64,000 nucleotides of DNA from Mytilus edulis (Eukaryota; Mollusca; Bivalvia; Mytilida; Mytilidae). A model generated the notes under the pieces. That model was not told the origin of the DNA and did not search any database. It saw nothing but the letters and a program-made list of their open reading frames with translations. Shown in pieces: positions 22,820-35,710 of the stretch. The stretch lies in the NCBI RefSeq assembly GCF_963676685.1, contig NC_092356.1, positions 17,595,750 to 17,659,749 of the forward strand, given 5' to 3'. Numbering within the stretch: the stretch's first letter is position 1; each line of letters begins with the position of its first letter. Position numbers and translations under genes: made by a program.

Positions 22820-23280
22820 GATAGAGAGTTGCTGCTCACAAGGAAGATATTAAACAAACAGTTCCAATTGGTGAAGTTGAAAAAATCCCTTCGAAATATT
22901 TTACGGACGCCATCACGAGTTGGTTGACTGTTAGGGAATATCTTTTTCCCAGATGACGACGGATATGTTCCAATTGTGGTTTATACCATAATATCGTTCT
23001 CTTTTCCCTGTATGTCGTCTACCAGATGAGACTTATCAACGGGTTTGTTCTTCTATGAGCAACAAAACAGATGCTATATGTGGGTAAGAGTCTGCTTATA
23101 CTTCCGGATCACATGAGTTAACCCCCCCCCCCCCCCCCCCACACTCCCGGTTTTTGGAAGGTTTGTGTTATTCAGTTGTGTTGTGTTTTGTATACGGTTG
23201 TTTGTCTTTTGGTCTGCCATGTCGTTTCCATGACTTAGTACATGCATTTCCTTATGTAGAACATTGTGGATTAAACCCGG
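22820..23280 (+). mobile_element. 3' fragment of a reverse transcriptase element (C-terminal remnant and tail)
   Basis: Translation from about 22826 reads ELLLTRKILNKQFQLVKLKK, followed in another frame by a remnant of FYGRHHELVD. This is the C-terminal pattern of a bivalve RT family as I recall it, comparable to EKLLHQGFRYHKLVKTF in the Naiad ORF here. A poly-C tract (23122-23140) and a TTGTTTGTCTTTTGGTCTG tail follow. Broken and non-functional. Confidence 0.55.
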
Positions 23281-24120
23281 TTGTATAGCTAGCTAAACCT
23301 TCAGGATATTACCATAAATTGAATCAACAGTAAATGTTATGAAGGACAAAGCGCTCTTACACTCCTGTGAGGACAGTGATAAGACATCCGCGGGAGAAAA
23401 AACAGAATCTGTATTTGCTTTTTAGGTCTGGCTGTGAAATCATCACATGACTAATGTTAAGCTAGAGATTGCCGAACGTCATCCTCATTTTTAACATTGT
23501 TTCAAAATAAACCTGTTAAACTGGTCAGGTGTGAAATTAACTCGATAAATGGAACACAGGGAAACCTTTTTGTATTCGAAATGATCTAACTACTTATAAA
23601 ACACGCAATCAAAATACATACGATCAAAAGCTTCAAAATGAAATAATTATACATCACAGAGATAAACAGGAATAACAACTTTAAATAGTAACCCGAATTT
23701 AACTCGATCGGACAAAAACGCATTAACGCTGTTTAAATGAGATTAATCGTCATTTGATAAATTTATCGCTTAGAATCTGTCTGGACGAAAAATGTATTAT
23801 AAATGACGGTTCATGTTTTAATCAACTTTGGCTGAGGAGTTTTGTTAGAATTATCATTGTGTATCTGCTGTATTGTCCCCTTCTCTTCATGAATTCTTAT
23901 TGGAAAATAGTTCACACGAACAAAAAGGATGAATGATTCAAATGAAATAGTATTCGTTTCAATATTTTAATGCAAAATAGTGTTATCCGTACTACTGTAA
24001 CAGGTTTTGCTTATATACCATTGAGTTCTATGGCAGGTCTTGAGGATTATACATTAATGAGCTTCACATAAGTACATACATAAATAACAATTTAACTAAA
24101 AAAAAACATCTAATGATCAT
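23281..24120. other. Intergenic, nothing recognised
   Basis: AT-rich unique-looking sequence between the RT remnant and the large tandem repeat. No ORF with family features and no RNA gene seen. Confidence 0.5.
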
Positions 24121-27100
24121 TTTTAGCTCACCTGGCCCGAAGGGCCAAGTGAGCTTTTCTCATCACTTGGCGTCCGGCGTCCGTCGTCCGGCGTCGTCCG
24201 TCGTCCGTCGTCGTTAACTTTTACAAAAATCTTCTCCTCTGAAACTACTGGGCCAAATTTAACCAAACTTGGCCACAATCATCATTGGGGTATCTAGTTT
24301 AAAAAATGTGTTTGGTTACCCGGCCAACCAACCAAGATGGCCGCCATGGCTAAAAATAGAACATAGGGGTAAAATGCAGTTTTTGGCTTATAACTCTGAA
24401 ACCGAACCATTTAGAGCAAATCTGACATGGGGGTTAAATTGTTTATTAAGTCAAGATCTATCTGCCCTGAAATTTTCAGACGAATCGGACAACCGGTTGT
24501 TGGGTTGCTGCCCCTGAATTGGCAATTTTAAGGAAATTTTGCCGTTATATGGTTATTATCTTGAATATTATTATAGATAGAGATAAACTGTAAACAGCAA
24601 TAATGTTCAGCAAAGTAAAATCTACAAATAAGTCAACATGACCGAAATGGTCAGTTGACCCATATAGGAGTTATTGCCCTTTATAGTCAATTTTTAACCA
24701 TTTTTCGTAAATCTTAGTAATCTTTTACAAAAATCTTCTCCTCTGAAACTACTAGGCCAAATTTATCCAAACTTGGCCACAATTATCTTTGGGGTATCTA
24801 GTTTAAAAAATGTGTCCGGTGACCCGGCCAACCAACCAAGATGGCCGCCAAGGCTAAAAATAGAACATAGGGGTAAAATGCAGTTTTTGGCTTATAGCTT
24901 AAAAACCAAAGCATTTAGAGCAAATCTGACAATTGGTAAAATTGTTTATCAGGTCAAGATCTATTTACCCTGAAATTTTCAGATGAATCTGACAACCTGT
25001 TGTTGGGTTGCTGCCCCTGAATTGGTAATTTTAAGGAAATTTTACTGTTTTTGGTTATTATCTTGAAAATTATTATAGATAGAAATAAACTGTAAACAGC
25101 AATAATGTTCAGCAAAGTAAGATTTACAAATAAGTCAACATGACCGAAATGGTCAGTTGACCAATATAGGAGTTATTGCCCTTTATAGTCAATTTTTAAC
25201 CATTTTTCGTAAATCTTAGTAATCTTTTACAAAAATCTTCTCCTCTGAAACTACTGGGCCAAATTAATCCAAACTTATCCACAATCATCTTTTGGTTATC
25301 TAGTTTAAAAAATGTGTCTGATGACCCGGCCATCCAACCAAGATGGCCGCCATGGCTAAAAATAGAACATAGGGGGAAAATGCAGTTTTTGGCTTATAAC
25401 TCAAAAACCAAAGCCTTTAGAGCAAATCTGACACGGGGGTCAAATTGTTTATCAGGTCAAGATCTATCTGCCCTGAAATTTTCAGATAAATCGGACAACC
25501 CGTTGTTGGGTTGCTGCCCCTGAATTGGTAATTTTAAGGAAATTTTACTGTTTTTGGTTATTATCTTGAAAATTATTATAGATAGAAATAAACAGCAATA
25601 ATGTTCAGCAAAGTAAGATTTACAAATAAGTCAACATGACCGAAATGGTCAGTTGACCCATATAGGAGTTATTGGCCTTTATAGTCAATTTTTAACCATT
25701 TTTCGTAAATCTTAGTAATCTTTTACAAAAATCTTCTCCTCTGAAACTACTAGGCCAAATTTATCCAAACTTGGCCACAATTATCTTTGGGGTATCTAGT
25801 TTAAAAAATGTGTCCGGTGACCCGGCCAACCAACCAAGATGGCCGCCACGGCTAAAAATAGAACATAGGGGTAAAATGCAGTTTTTGGCTTATAGCTTAA
25901 AAACCAAAGCATTTAGAGCAAATCTGACAATTGGTAAAATTGTTTATCAGGTCAAGATCTATTTACCCTGAAATTTTCAGATGAATCTGACAACCTGTTG
26001 TTGGGTTGCTGCCCCTGAATTGGTAATTTTAAGGAAATTTTACTGTTTTTGGTTATTATCTTGAAAATTATTATAGATAGAAATAAACTGTAAACAGCAA
26101 TAATGTTCAGCAAAGTAAGATTTACAAATAAGTCAACATGACCGAAATGGTCAGTTGACCAATATAGGAGTTATTGCCCTTTATAGTCAATTTTTAACCA
26201 TTTTTCGTAAATCTTAGTAATCTTTTACAAAAATCTTCTCCTCTGAAACTACTGGGCCAAATTAATCCAAACTTATCCACAATCATCTTTTGGTTATCTA
26301 GTTTAAAAAATGTGTCTGATGACCCGGCCATCCAACCAAGATGGCCGCCATGGCTAAAAATAGAACATAGGGGAAAAATGCAGTTTTTGGCTTATAACTC
26401 AAAAACCAAAGCCTTTAGAGCAAATCTGACACGGGGGTCAAATTGTTTATCAGGTCAAGATCTATCTGCCCTGAAATTTTCAGATAAATCGGACAACCCG
26501 TTGTTGGGTTGCTGCCCCTGAATTGGTAATTTTAAGGAAATTTTACTGTTTTTGGTTATTATCTTGAAAATTATTATAGATAGAAATAAACAGCAATAAT
26601 GTTCAGCAAAGTAAGATTTACAAATAAGTCAACATGACCGAAATGGTCAGTTGACCCATATAGGAGTTATTGCCCTTTATAGTCAATTTTTAACCATTTT
26701 TCGTAAATCTTAGTAATCTTTTACAAAAATCTTCTCCTCTGAAACTACTAGGCCAAATTTATCCAAACTTGGCCACAAATATCTTTGGGGTATCTAGTTT
26801 AAAAAATGTGTCCGGTGACCCGGCCAACCAACCAAGATGGCCGCCACGGCTAAAAATAGAACATAGGGGTAAAATGCAGTTTTTGGCTTATAACTTAAAA
26901 ACCAAAGCATTTAGAGCAAATCTGACAATTGGTAAAATTGTTTATCAGGTCAAGATCTATTTACCCTGAAATTTTCAGATGAATCTGACAACCTGTTGTT
27001 GGGTTGCTGCCCCTGAATTGGTAATTTTAAGGAAATTTTACTGTTTTTGGTTATTATCTTGAAAATTATTATAGATAGAAATAAACTGTAAACAGCAATA

Positions 27101-28429
27101 ATGTTCAGCAAAGTAAGATTTACAAATAAGTCAACATGACCGAAATGGTCAGTTGACCAATATAGGAGTTATTGCCCTTTATAGTCAATTTTTAACCATT
27201 TTTCGTAAATCTTAGTAATCTTTTACAAAAATCTTCTCCTCTGAAACTACTGGGCCAAATTAATCCAAACTTATCCACAATCATCTTTTGGTTATCTAGT
27301 TTAAAAAATGTGTCTGATGACCCGGCCATCCAACCAAGATGGCCGCCATGGCTAAAAATAGAACATAGGGGAAAAATGCAGTTTTTGGCTTATAACTCAA
27401 AAACCAAAGCCTTTAGAGCAAATCTGACACGGGGGTCAAATTGTTTATCAGGTCAAGATCTATCTGCCCTGAAATTTTCAGATAAATCGGACAACCCGTT
27501 GTTGGGTTGCTGCCCCTGAATTGGTAATTTTAAGGAAATTTTACTGTTTTTGGTTATTATCTTGAAAATTATTATAGATAGAAATAAACTGTAAACAGCA
27601 ATAATGTTCAGCAAAGTAAGATTTACAAATAAGTCAACATGACCGAAATGGTCAGTTGACCCATATAGGAGTTATTGCCCTTTATAGTCAATTTTTAACC
27701 ATTTTTCGTAAATCTTAGTAATCTTTTACAAAAATCTTCTCCTCTGAAACTGATGGGCCAAATTAATCCAAACTTATCCACAATCATCTTTGGGGTATCT
27801 AGTTTAAAAAATGTGTCCGATGACCTGGCCATCCAACCAAGATGGCCGCCATGGCTAAAAATAGAACATAGGGGTAAAATGCAGTTTTTGGCTTATAACT
27901 CAAAAACCAAAGCGTTTAGAGCAAATCTGACAGGGGTTAAATTGTTTATCAGGTCAAGATCTATCTGCCCCGAAATTTTCAAATGAATCGGACAACCCGT
28001 TGTTGGGTTGCTGCCCCTGAATTGGTAATTTTAAGGAAATTTTACTGTTTTTGGTTATTGTCTTGAATATTATTATAGATAGAGATAAACTGTAAACAGC
28101 AATAATGTTCAGCAAAGTAAGATTTACAAATAAGTCAACATGACCGAAATGGTCAATTGACCCCCTAAGGAGTTATTGTCCTTTATAGTCAATTTTCAAC
28201 AATTTTTATAAAATTGTAAATTTTTACTAAAATTTTCCACTGAAACTACTGGGCCAAGTTCATTATAGATAGAGATAATTGTAAGCTGCAAGGATGTTCA
28301 GTAAAGTAAGATGTACAAACACATCACCATCACCAAAATACAATTTTGTCATAAATCCATCTGCTTCCTTTGTTTAATAGTCACATAGACCAAGGTGAGC
28401 GACACAGGCTCTTTAGAGCCTCTGGTTTA
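24121..28429 (+). mobile_element. Large Helentron-like repeat with nine ~500-bp subunits
   Basis: Same start hairpin (CTCACCTGGCCCGAAGGGCC), GTC-rich tract (24171-24217) and end hairpin (AGGCTCTTTAGAGCCT then CTGGTTT at 28408-28429) as 17238-19148. Subunit landmarks lie at 24232, 24736, 25238, 25734, 26236, 26732, 27234, 27737 and a degenerate one near 28238. The repeated 66-69-aa ORFs inside are by-products of the repeat and not proteins. Confidence 0.75.
24736..27736 (+). repeat. Higher-order repeat: three AB dimers of 998-1005 bp
   Basis: Type A subunits (about 502, 502, 502 bp) at 24736, 25734 and 26732 alternate with type B at 25238, 26236 and 27234. A and B differ (for example ATTATCTTTGGGG versus ATCATCTTTTGGT), while A copies and B copies are almost identical among themselves. 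Confidence 0.88.
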
Positions 28430-28538
28430 TTTCTGCAATCTACATTCTATTATGATTCTTTGAAGAAAGCGTTTTTACTAGAACATATTTACGAAGTGTA
28501 TTCATAACTATATTTTTAAAAGAAATGCTGTCAATTAA

Positions 28539-28973
28539 CTACATGTTAACCGACTCCAGATGCTTTGAAATATTATGTACAGCTCTATTTGGAATTCCTA
28601 GTATGTAAGTACCGTTTTCCGGTATATAAGTATAAGCAATGACAACAGCCGTCTTCGAACTATGCAATGTCAATTTACCAGTTCCTCTTTTAATAGCGCA
28701 CACAGTTTTCTCTTCTTCTTTGATGAAGATATATTTACAACCTTCAACAACGACACCACTTTCAATAAATTCTGGAAAGGCGTTTTCTTTGAAGCATTTT
28801 GCAATATTTGTTGCTTCATCCTCACTTAAATTTAGCGCATTTGCATGATTACCAGTTGTCCATTGTTTTCCTCCGTCTATACCTAAAATACATCCTTTGT
28901 GAATGTGGCTGTATCCATTTTTATCTATTGACTGAGCTATCAAGTTATCAATATATTCATCCCAAGACGGCAT
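28539..28973 (-). CDS. PFN: Profilin paralogue 1, 144 aa (divergent)
   Basis: Profilins bind actin monomers, poly-proline proteins and phosphoinositides in the cytosol and promote filament growth. One uninterrupted coding exon reads MPSWDEYIDNLIAQS, GCILGIDGG and LHSSKTAVVIAYT, the standard profilin layout. I chose the ATG at 28973 because it aligns with the MSWDSY start of the other copies; an upstream in-frame ATG at 29039 would add 22 residues and lies beyond a conserved acceptor-like site (AG|GTCAATT, exon from 28993). Poly-proline-site aromatics W4, Y7 and W38 are kept, but the C-terminal tyrosine of the other copies is histidine (H138 in SKHLESVNM). There is also a longer loop PENGTYILGIP. 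Intact and probably expressed, perhaps with altered ligand binding. Confidence 0.9.
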   Translation of the reverse strand: MPSWDEYIDNLIAQSIDKNGYSHIHKGCILGIDGGKQWTTGNHANALNLSEDEATNIAKCFKENAFPEFIESGVVVEGCKYIFIKEEEKTVCAIKRGTGKLTLHSSKTAVVIAYTYIPENGTYILGIPNRAVHNISKHLESVNM

Positions 28974-28990
28974 TGTACTCACTGTTAATT

Positions 28991-28995
28991 GACCT
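28991..28995 (-). promoter_or_regulatory. Conserved splice-acceptor-like site before profilin 1
   Basis: Minus-strand TTATATTAAAG|GTCAATT, 20 nt upstream of the ATG. The same site and spacing occur before all four profilin copies (also 36404, 56259, 62709), suggesting an intron in the 5' UTR. Confidence 0.55.
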
Positions 28996-29039
28996 TTAAT
29001 ATAAAACAAAGTTATTCTATCCTTAGAAGCATAAAACAC

Positions 29040-30600
29040 TGAAAATTATCAGGCAGTATAACAAATTAAAAGACAGAGTATGGTGTATAATCCAAATAAT
29101 TGTTTACATATTATGTAACAAGACTCCTTGCTCGCATTTGTTACCACTATTGCAAAGGAACAGCGTTTAAACTATATTCTTTCTCTAGGTATTAACGTGC
29201 ACTCGAATCATAAGGTGGGTTGCCTGCTAATTATGTCCAGTGGCAACTAGTGCAAGCATATTTAGAACGATGGAAACATGCGGCAATCAGAAGGTCTTCT
29301 AAAGTAACTTTAGATGTAAAGCAAATCAAACGTTCGCACATCAGGCACAACACCCTCTGATCATGATAACCTAAAAAGAATTTGGCTATTATTTTTAGAG
29401 TCCCTTGGGTCATATAGGTCCAATCGTTCCTCTGTATTTATACATCCTTGGCTTTCAAATGTTTTGGTTTTTGCCGTTTCTGATCGAGTAGAGCGCAACG
29501 TATGCACGACATTTATAACGCGTTATTTTTATTGTACATGTATCTATCATATTTATTACAGAGAACAAACACACTAGTGAATCCAAAATTTCTTGCTTTC
29601 GCATTTGCGCATAAATTCGTCCTGTTGAGTTTTTTTCTGTTTATATTTTCACAAACATAAGGAAGAATGCGGATTTCCGCAATTTTCTATCTGACTGCCT
29701 ATAAATGGAGCATACTATTTTCTGCAATTATGTACATCTGCATGCAGAAAAGTATAATAACGGCACATTGCATTAAAACAAACGAAAAAAGTGCATCACT
29801 CTTCCATCTAAAACATTCTGATCATTTACAGATACTGGGCGTGGAGTAGGTGGGAAATAGGAAGGTGCTTTGAATTTTTAAAATAATTTTTGTATGTACT
29901 TCATTGGAAATCGCATTTCGAATCTCCAGCCTGTGTGGTTTGTTAGGATTGCATTATGCTGGGTTACAAATCGTATGAATTTTATGAACTTACAAAATTG
30001 TCAAATTTGATTACGGTAAAACTCACCTGATCAATAATGAAGATTTTGATAATACAAATTAAAAACACGCCGACGTATCTATCTTTTCTGATAAGAAATA
30101 ACTTGAATTAAAAAGATGATACTTTATTAAGATAAAAATTTATCTGAAACAGTGAAGACCAAGTTTGTTTACATATATAATTACGTCATACATAAGTTGC
30201 TTTGTAGCGTGACCAACAACGGAACCGATTCCGTATTTCAGCTTCCTTTTCTTCAAAAACTATACAATCGATTTAGTACAATTATAGTTTGTTTTATTTT
30301 TCTAGGCCTTATTTGCATAGTGTTGCGCAATCCTTCGAATAAACGAATTATTACTAGGTAGTGTTGAACGACCTGGATACCTATGATCGGTAAATAAACT
30401 TATTTTGATATAATATGAATTTAACGCCGTAAGAATATATTTGAATATTGTGTATTCGGTTATGTTTTGATTGTGTTTCTGATAAATCAAAATATAATTG
30501 GATATGCATTGCTAACATTTATGAAATGTATTGGTTCTAGGTTCTGTGGATAAGGTCATGCTTTTCTCAAACTGTTTAACAGAGGTCTTAAAAGCCATTA
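29040..30600. other. Intergenic; upstream region of profilin 1
   Basis: AT-rich, no convincing coding exon. It should contain the profilin 1 promoter and first non-coding exon if the acceptor is real, but I cannot place them. Confidence 0.35.
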
Positions 30601-30780
30601 TTTGACAAACACAAACAATAGTCTACAAATCAGTAGACAAATACTAGTATGTAAGAAAAAAGTAAAATCACAAAAATACTGAACTCCGAGGAAAATTCAA
30701 AACGGAATGTTCCTAATCAAATGGCAAAATGAAATGATAAAACACATCAAACGAATGGACAACAACTGTCATATTAGAAC
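30600..30780 (-). repeat. Interspersed repeat fragment (minus strand)
   Basis: On the minus strand it carries TTGATTAGGAACATTCCGTT and TTTTTGTGATTTTAC, matching blocks on the + strand at 57608-57655 and on the minus strand near 46570. A truncated member of a common tail family. Confidence 0.5.
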
Positions 30781-30948
30781 CGATCAACTTGAACCATAAA
30801 AATCGCTTTTTTGAATGGTAGCATATTCTTCTCCACTGATTAAATCCATCGATTTTGTTTGTATTGAGAAAATGTTCGGGATTAAAGCTAAGATGATTGG
30901 AACTGATCCATGCTCATATGCTACAGATATTGTAAGTTATATGCTTCG

Positions 30949-31062
30949 CTACTGACCCCGTACGGATCCATAGAGGGTTGGTAAAATTCATAGGGGGTGA
31001 GGCCGGAGTCCGAATCCCCTATGGATTTTATTCACCCTCTATTGTCCGTAGGGGGTCAGTAG
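30949..31062. repeat. Foldback element 1 of a cluster
   Basis: Arms of about 50 bp: ACTGACCCCGTACGGA at the left pairs with the right end GTCCGTAGGGGGTCAGT. The centre is GGGGGTGAGGCCGGAGTCCG. Confidence 0.75.
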
Positions 31063-31282
31063 TTAACCGTATAACGAATTTATCGCACGCTGGACTTTTT
31101 CTGCTGCGTTATGTTGAAAAATAAACAATGAAACACAACAACATCGATAGATGACGTCACCATTAACGCGTCATGAACCCCCTATGAAATCTACTAACCC
31201 CATACGGTCTCATAGGGGGTCACCACGTGACGGCGTTAAACCAATCACAACGTGATATTTTACCCGCGGTGCGATAATATTA

Positions 31283-31419
31283 GTTACATAGTGTGCTAGT
31301 GACCTAATACGGTATATATAGGGGGTAAATTCCATATGGGGTGAGAGCGAATCCCCATATGGAAATTACTGACCCTACATGTATATATACCGTATTACGT
31401 CACTAGCACACTATGTAAC
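31283..31419. repeat. Foldback element 2, near-perfect long arms
   Basis: GTTACATAGTGTGCTAGTGA at the left is matched by its complement at the right end (to 31419). The centre GGGGTGAGAGCGAATCCCC resembles that of foldback 1, so both belong to one family. Confidence 0.8.
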
Positions 31420-34400
31420 GAATTTATCTTACCGACTATCTTAACGTGTGAAATTTAGACTAGTGACCTATCAAAATGAGCAAGTCTTCAATACTGTTAG
31501 CATTAAGAAACTTCTTCCATTGATCCTACAAAAACAGATGCCAACAATAACAACTTGTTAGGTTTAAATGTGTTTTATGAATTTATTTCCATCTTAATCA
31601 TCAATTTCTTCGTCTGTTGAAACCTTTAAGATTTTTTCTCAGTACCGTTTTATTTTTAAAGGGAAGTAACACCACTTCTAACCGTGCATGAAATAAGCCC
31701 CGCCTCCCTACTAACCTAATATGAAATATACACGGTCTCCACGCGAACTTTTTTAACCAATCATATTTCTAGAAATGTATAGGAGGTAAGATAAACTCCG
31801 TTACAGTCAAAATATGATAATTAAAAGTTTTAAGGACTATAGTATCAATTGGTACATAAATTCTCATATGCAGGTGCATGAATGTTGCTATATAGAAAGG
31901 GAAAGTGCTCAATCGGAAAGCCTACATCTGTTTCTATAAGAAAGATGATTTATTTCAGCTTTTTAATTATTCTTTTTTATTATTCAGTATTATGAAAATA
32001 TTTATACATAAATTTAAACTTTCTTCTCATATTGTTTCTTAAATTCATATCGTTTCGTTTCTTTTGATCACACACAGTCTGGTTTTCCATGCATAATCTG
32101 TACAGAATTTGACAATAATGCATATCCTTTAGTGTACAAAAAACCCGTAACCCATACTTTTTATTATTTTATTATATATACCTTAACATGTAAAAAATCG
32201 GAAGCGACAATAGTATTAATTCTTCGGGTGGTTGTTCTTTTAATTAATAATAGTACGTTGAAAGAAAAACATATTATTTATTAATAACGACATATTATTT
32301 ATTAATAACGACATATTATTTATCAATAACGACATATCATTTATTAATACTAATACGTAACTGTGTGACTTTGATTAACAATATCTTTTAAGCTAAAATC
32401 GTTTATGTTAATCTATTATTCTTCAAAATATGTACAAATTAGTAAAAAATTCCATTATATTTAAAAAAAATATTGATATTGTTTAAATACAGTATCTGAA
32501 ACAAAAATTCAGTATTATCCCATTCTTTTTTGTTAAAATAAAAAATCAGTTAAGGATGTTTGCTCCTCCATTTTTTGATTTTTTCCAGATTTTCGGAATC
32601 CTCTGGTTTTATCCATGTATTGTCATTAAAAAATTTTGCCCACTAACCCCTACTTTTCTTTTCATAATTTTATTACATAAAGTTTAAGAAGCCATTTTTC
32701 AAAATTTTATAAAATTCTTGTTATTTTTTCATAGTTTTTGAAACAAATAAGGTGCCAATATTAAATATATGAAAAATCTAGAGAGAATTATTTCCCGCCA
32801 AATTTTCATTGGCTTATATCTCGAAAATGAGTACACGGACCCTCCATTTTTTTCCTACTTTTTGAGTTTCTTTATTAATATACTATCAATTCATAATAGT
32901 CTTTTAAAAAGCTTGTTATTTTTTAACAGAGTAGCGAACATCCTTAAACACATTTGTTTGTGACAAACTCATATATAATATAAGCAGATGAAAGTTTAAC
33001 TCTTTTTTTTTAGATAATTATGAGCATTTGTAATGGATTATCATGCTTATCTTTAAGAGTACCATTACAATATTATTTTGGTTTTATCGTTATATGTTAC
33101 TGGTCGAAATATTATTTATTGTAATGCAACTGATATAAATTAAACTGTTTGGGATGTCCTGTCTGAAAACTTTTCATTGTGAAATGCAATATTTTCACTG
33201 TCAGATTACAAAGAGAAATTATTGGTCAAAAGCAGTTCTGCGAAACAGGCAGAGGTTCAGATACGGTGTATTTGAATACTGAACAGCACAGTACAATAGC
33301 TTTTCAAATTTAAAGTGTAAAATTAGTTAGGTAACTTACATACCTAAGTTGACCTTAGAATCGGGATGTTGTGAGTTGCTGTCTGTAATAGCTGTTTTTC
33401 GTTCATTGTTGCAGTATTCATCAGGCAGTTCATTTTTTGTTTCGTAATTTTTTTTAATTAATTTGTCCTAAATAGGTCGGTTATAGCTTACAATACGTTA
33501 TGAGGGTTGCCTATTGTTCAATACAGTATAAGAAATTTGAGACATATTTCTCCTTTTACACAATTGCTAGAAGGCACCACCGAAATCGGGGACATCTTAT
33601 TTGGATCGCGGTATCGTGTTGACTTTCATTATGCACACTTTAACCGGATAAAGCAGATGACGCAAAACTAATGTGGAATGAAGTGAGTCAAGTTCAATAC
33701 TTATTCCGTTTGTCATGAGCTGCATTATGTTAGTCGTGTTATTTTAATTTGATACTTGGTGGTGCGTTATTGTAAATTTGTAGTTTATTTTGAACCTTCT
33801 TGTTTCATTTAGATAAGTTTTTGTTCAATACCGTTTAGATAAGTTGTAGGAAAGTTTATAAGTCAAATCTCACTAATAATGTCCTCTATTTATATTTGAA
33901 AAGAGTTAATAAACAAATGAATTGTGAATATAAACATTGCATACTTTTACAATATTTTAACGTGTTAGATTGTGGTTAGTCTTTACGTCGTCTGATCTTT
34001 TAGGTTGCACTTTGTAAATACAGCTGTTTCTCAAAGCACGCCTCTTTTGGGGAGTAATTGAATATTCATAGAAAATTAATTTTGTTTACATACTGGTTCC
34101 CAGTTATGCTCTCTGTGTTCCATATCGCAGAGACAGAACTTTGGAATGTTACCAGTAAATAAACACGTGCATATTGTTTACATTGAAATCTGTGGTAACC
34201 TTTCATTCGAGGTAGGAGTAGTTAAGAAAATTAGTGTAAGTTTAAACTCTGAGAAGTTCAGGGCATATAAACGTTGAAAATATGCCGCACAGCCCTATAT
34301 TTTGACCTTTGAAAAAAATTGTGGTGCATATGAACTTTCAATTCTAGGATAAGATTTTTTTCAAAACTTCATAGTAAAAGTGGTACAGTTTTAGCCGTAA

Positions 34401-35090
34401 AAGGAGTTCCTATGGGAAATTGCATTGTCAATATTTACAGAAATGCAACCTTTAATTACCCGAACGTGACTTATTTCCGATTGTGACCGTTTTGCTGAGT
34501 GTGAATTCGCATTGCTATCAGACGTGTCACGGTACTTTTCTATCCGTAGTTCGTGTATTTAGTTTTACAGGTAATATTTGTTATTCTCATTGCATTTTGT
34601 GAAATGTCTTATCGTTTGTAGTTGTAAATCTTATTTTTTTCTGTAGTATCCGTGTGTTATGGTAAAGATAACTAATCATCCAGTTCATTTATTAGATTTT
34701 AGTTTGGTTCCACTAAATTTATACGATATATTTGGTTTACAGTTTGATTTAGAAAATATACCGACATAGCTAGAAAATTTTCTAATTACTACCACATATA
34801 TATTATATGTTGACATTAATTAGTATTATAATGTTCATTTCTATTTATAAATGTTATATCAACATTACAAACATAATCTTGAATTCTATCCTATTTTTGG
34901 GGAAATTTTTAGAAATTCAAATGTGACGTCACTTATATATGTAATTAAATTTGTGCGTTTATCAATTTGGCTAACGCGGCTGTGTTTTTTAACATATAAT
35001 TTTTATATGATGGTTTATGTTATTTATCTATTCGTTTTTATTTTGTAGTTAGTCACCGGTTTTATCATTTATATCTATTATATAGTCATT
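31420..35090. other. Intergenic, AT-rich; one minisatellite
   Basis: No gene recognised. 32266-32350 holds about four copies of a 24-bp unit (CATATTATTTATTAATAACG). The rest is low-complexity AT-rich sequence with small chance ORFs. Confidence 0.5.
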
Positions 35091-35094
35091 TAAA

Positions 35095-35710
35095 AAAAAA
35101 AATACTGTTTGCAAAAGTATGAATTATTTTATATGGTAAAGATGTTCCTATCCCAGGCAGAAAACCCTAGCCGTATTTGGCACAACTTTTTGGAACTTTT
35201 CGTCCTCAATGCTTTTTGTACCTTTTTTTTTTTTTTTTTTGGCTTTCGAACTTTTATCATTAGAGCGTCACTGGTAAGTCTCGTGTGGACGAAATGCCAT
35301 CTTGCGTATTAAATTTGAAACCTGGCACCTATTGTTAGCTATTCGTGTGTTTCTCTGTCCTATATGTTCTCCCATTTATTTGTATTGTAGTCCTATCATT
35401 GTAATGTTGTCATTTTAATGTTATATTTAACATTGCCATAAAAGCAGGAGTTTTGTCATGCCATAAAACCAGGTTCAACCCACCATTGTTTTTTTTACTA
35501 AAATGTCCTGTACCAATTGGAAAATGGCCATTGTTAAATTATAGTTCGTTGCTGTGTGTGTTACATTTTAATGTTGTGTTTCTATTGTGTCGTAGTTCTC
35601 CTCTTATATTTGATCTGTTTCCCTCAGTTTTAGTTTGTAACCCTGATTATTTTTCTCAATCGATTTATGAATTTCGAACAGCGGTATACTATTGTTGCCT
35701 TTATTAATCA
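35095..35710 (+). mobile_element. Retroelement fragment with hammerhead-ribozyme remnant
   Basis: Contains GAGCGTCACTGGTAAGTC then GGACGAAATGCC and TTGCGTATTAAATTTGAAAC at 35261-35324, the order of a type I hammerhead core (CTGATGA, stem II, GAAA) with changes in the CTGATGA box. It ends with CGGTATACTATTGTTGCCTT, a frequent bivalve repeat end. Hammerheads of this sort occur in Penelope-like elements and their short derivatives. Confidence 0.6.

Noticed and set aside
24269-27986. Series of 66-82-residue ORFs with near-identical proteins
   Set aside because: They are translations of the 500-bp tandem repeat; copies keep frame only because they are nearly identical, and the subunit lengths (496, 502, 503) are not constrained to multiples of three.
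24121-28429. CRISPR-like array
   Set aside because: Units are about 500 bp, lack short repeats with unique spacers, and the genome is eukaryotic.
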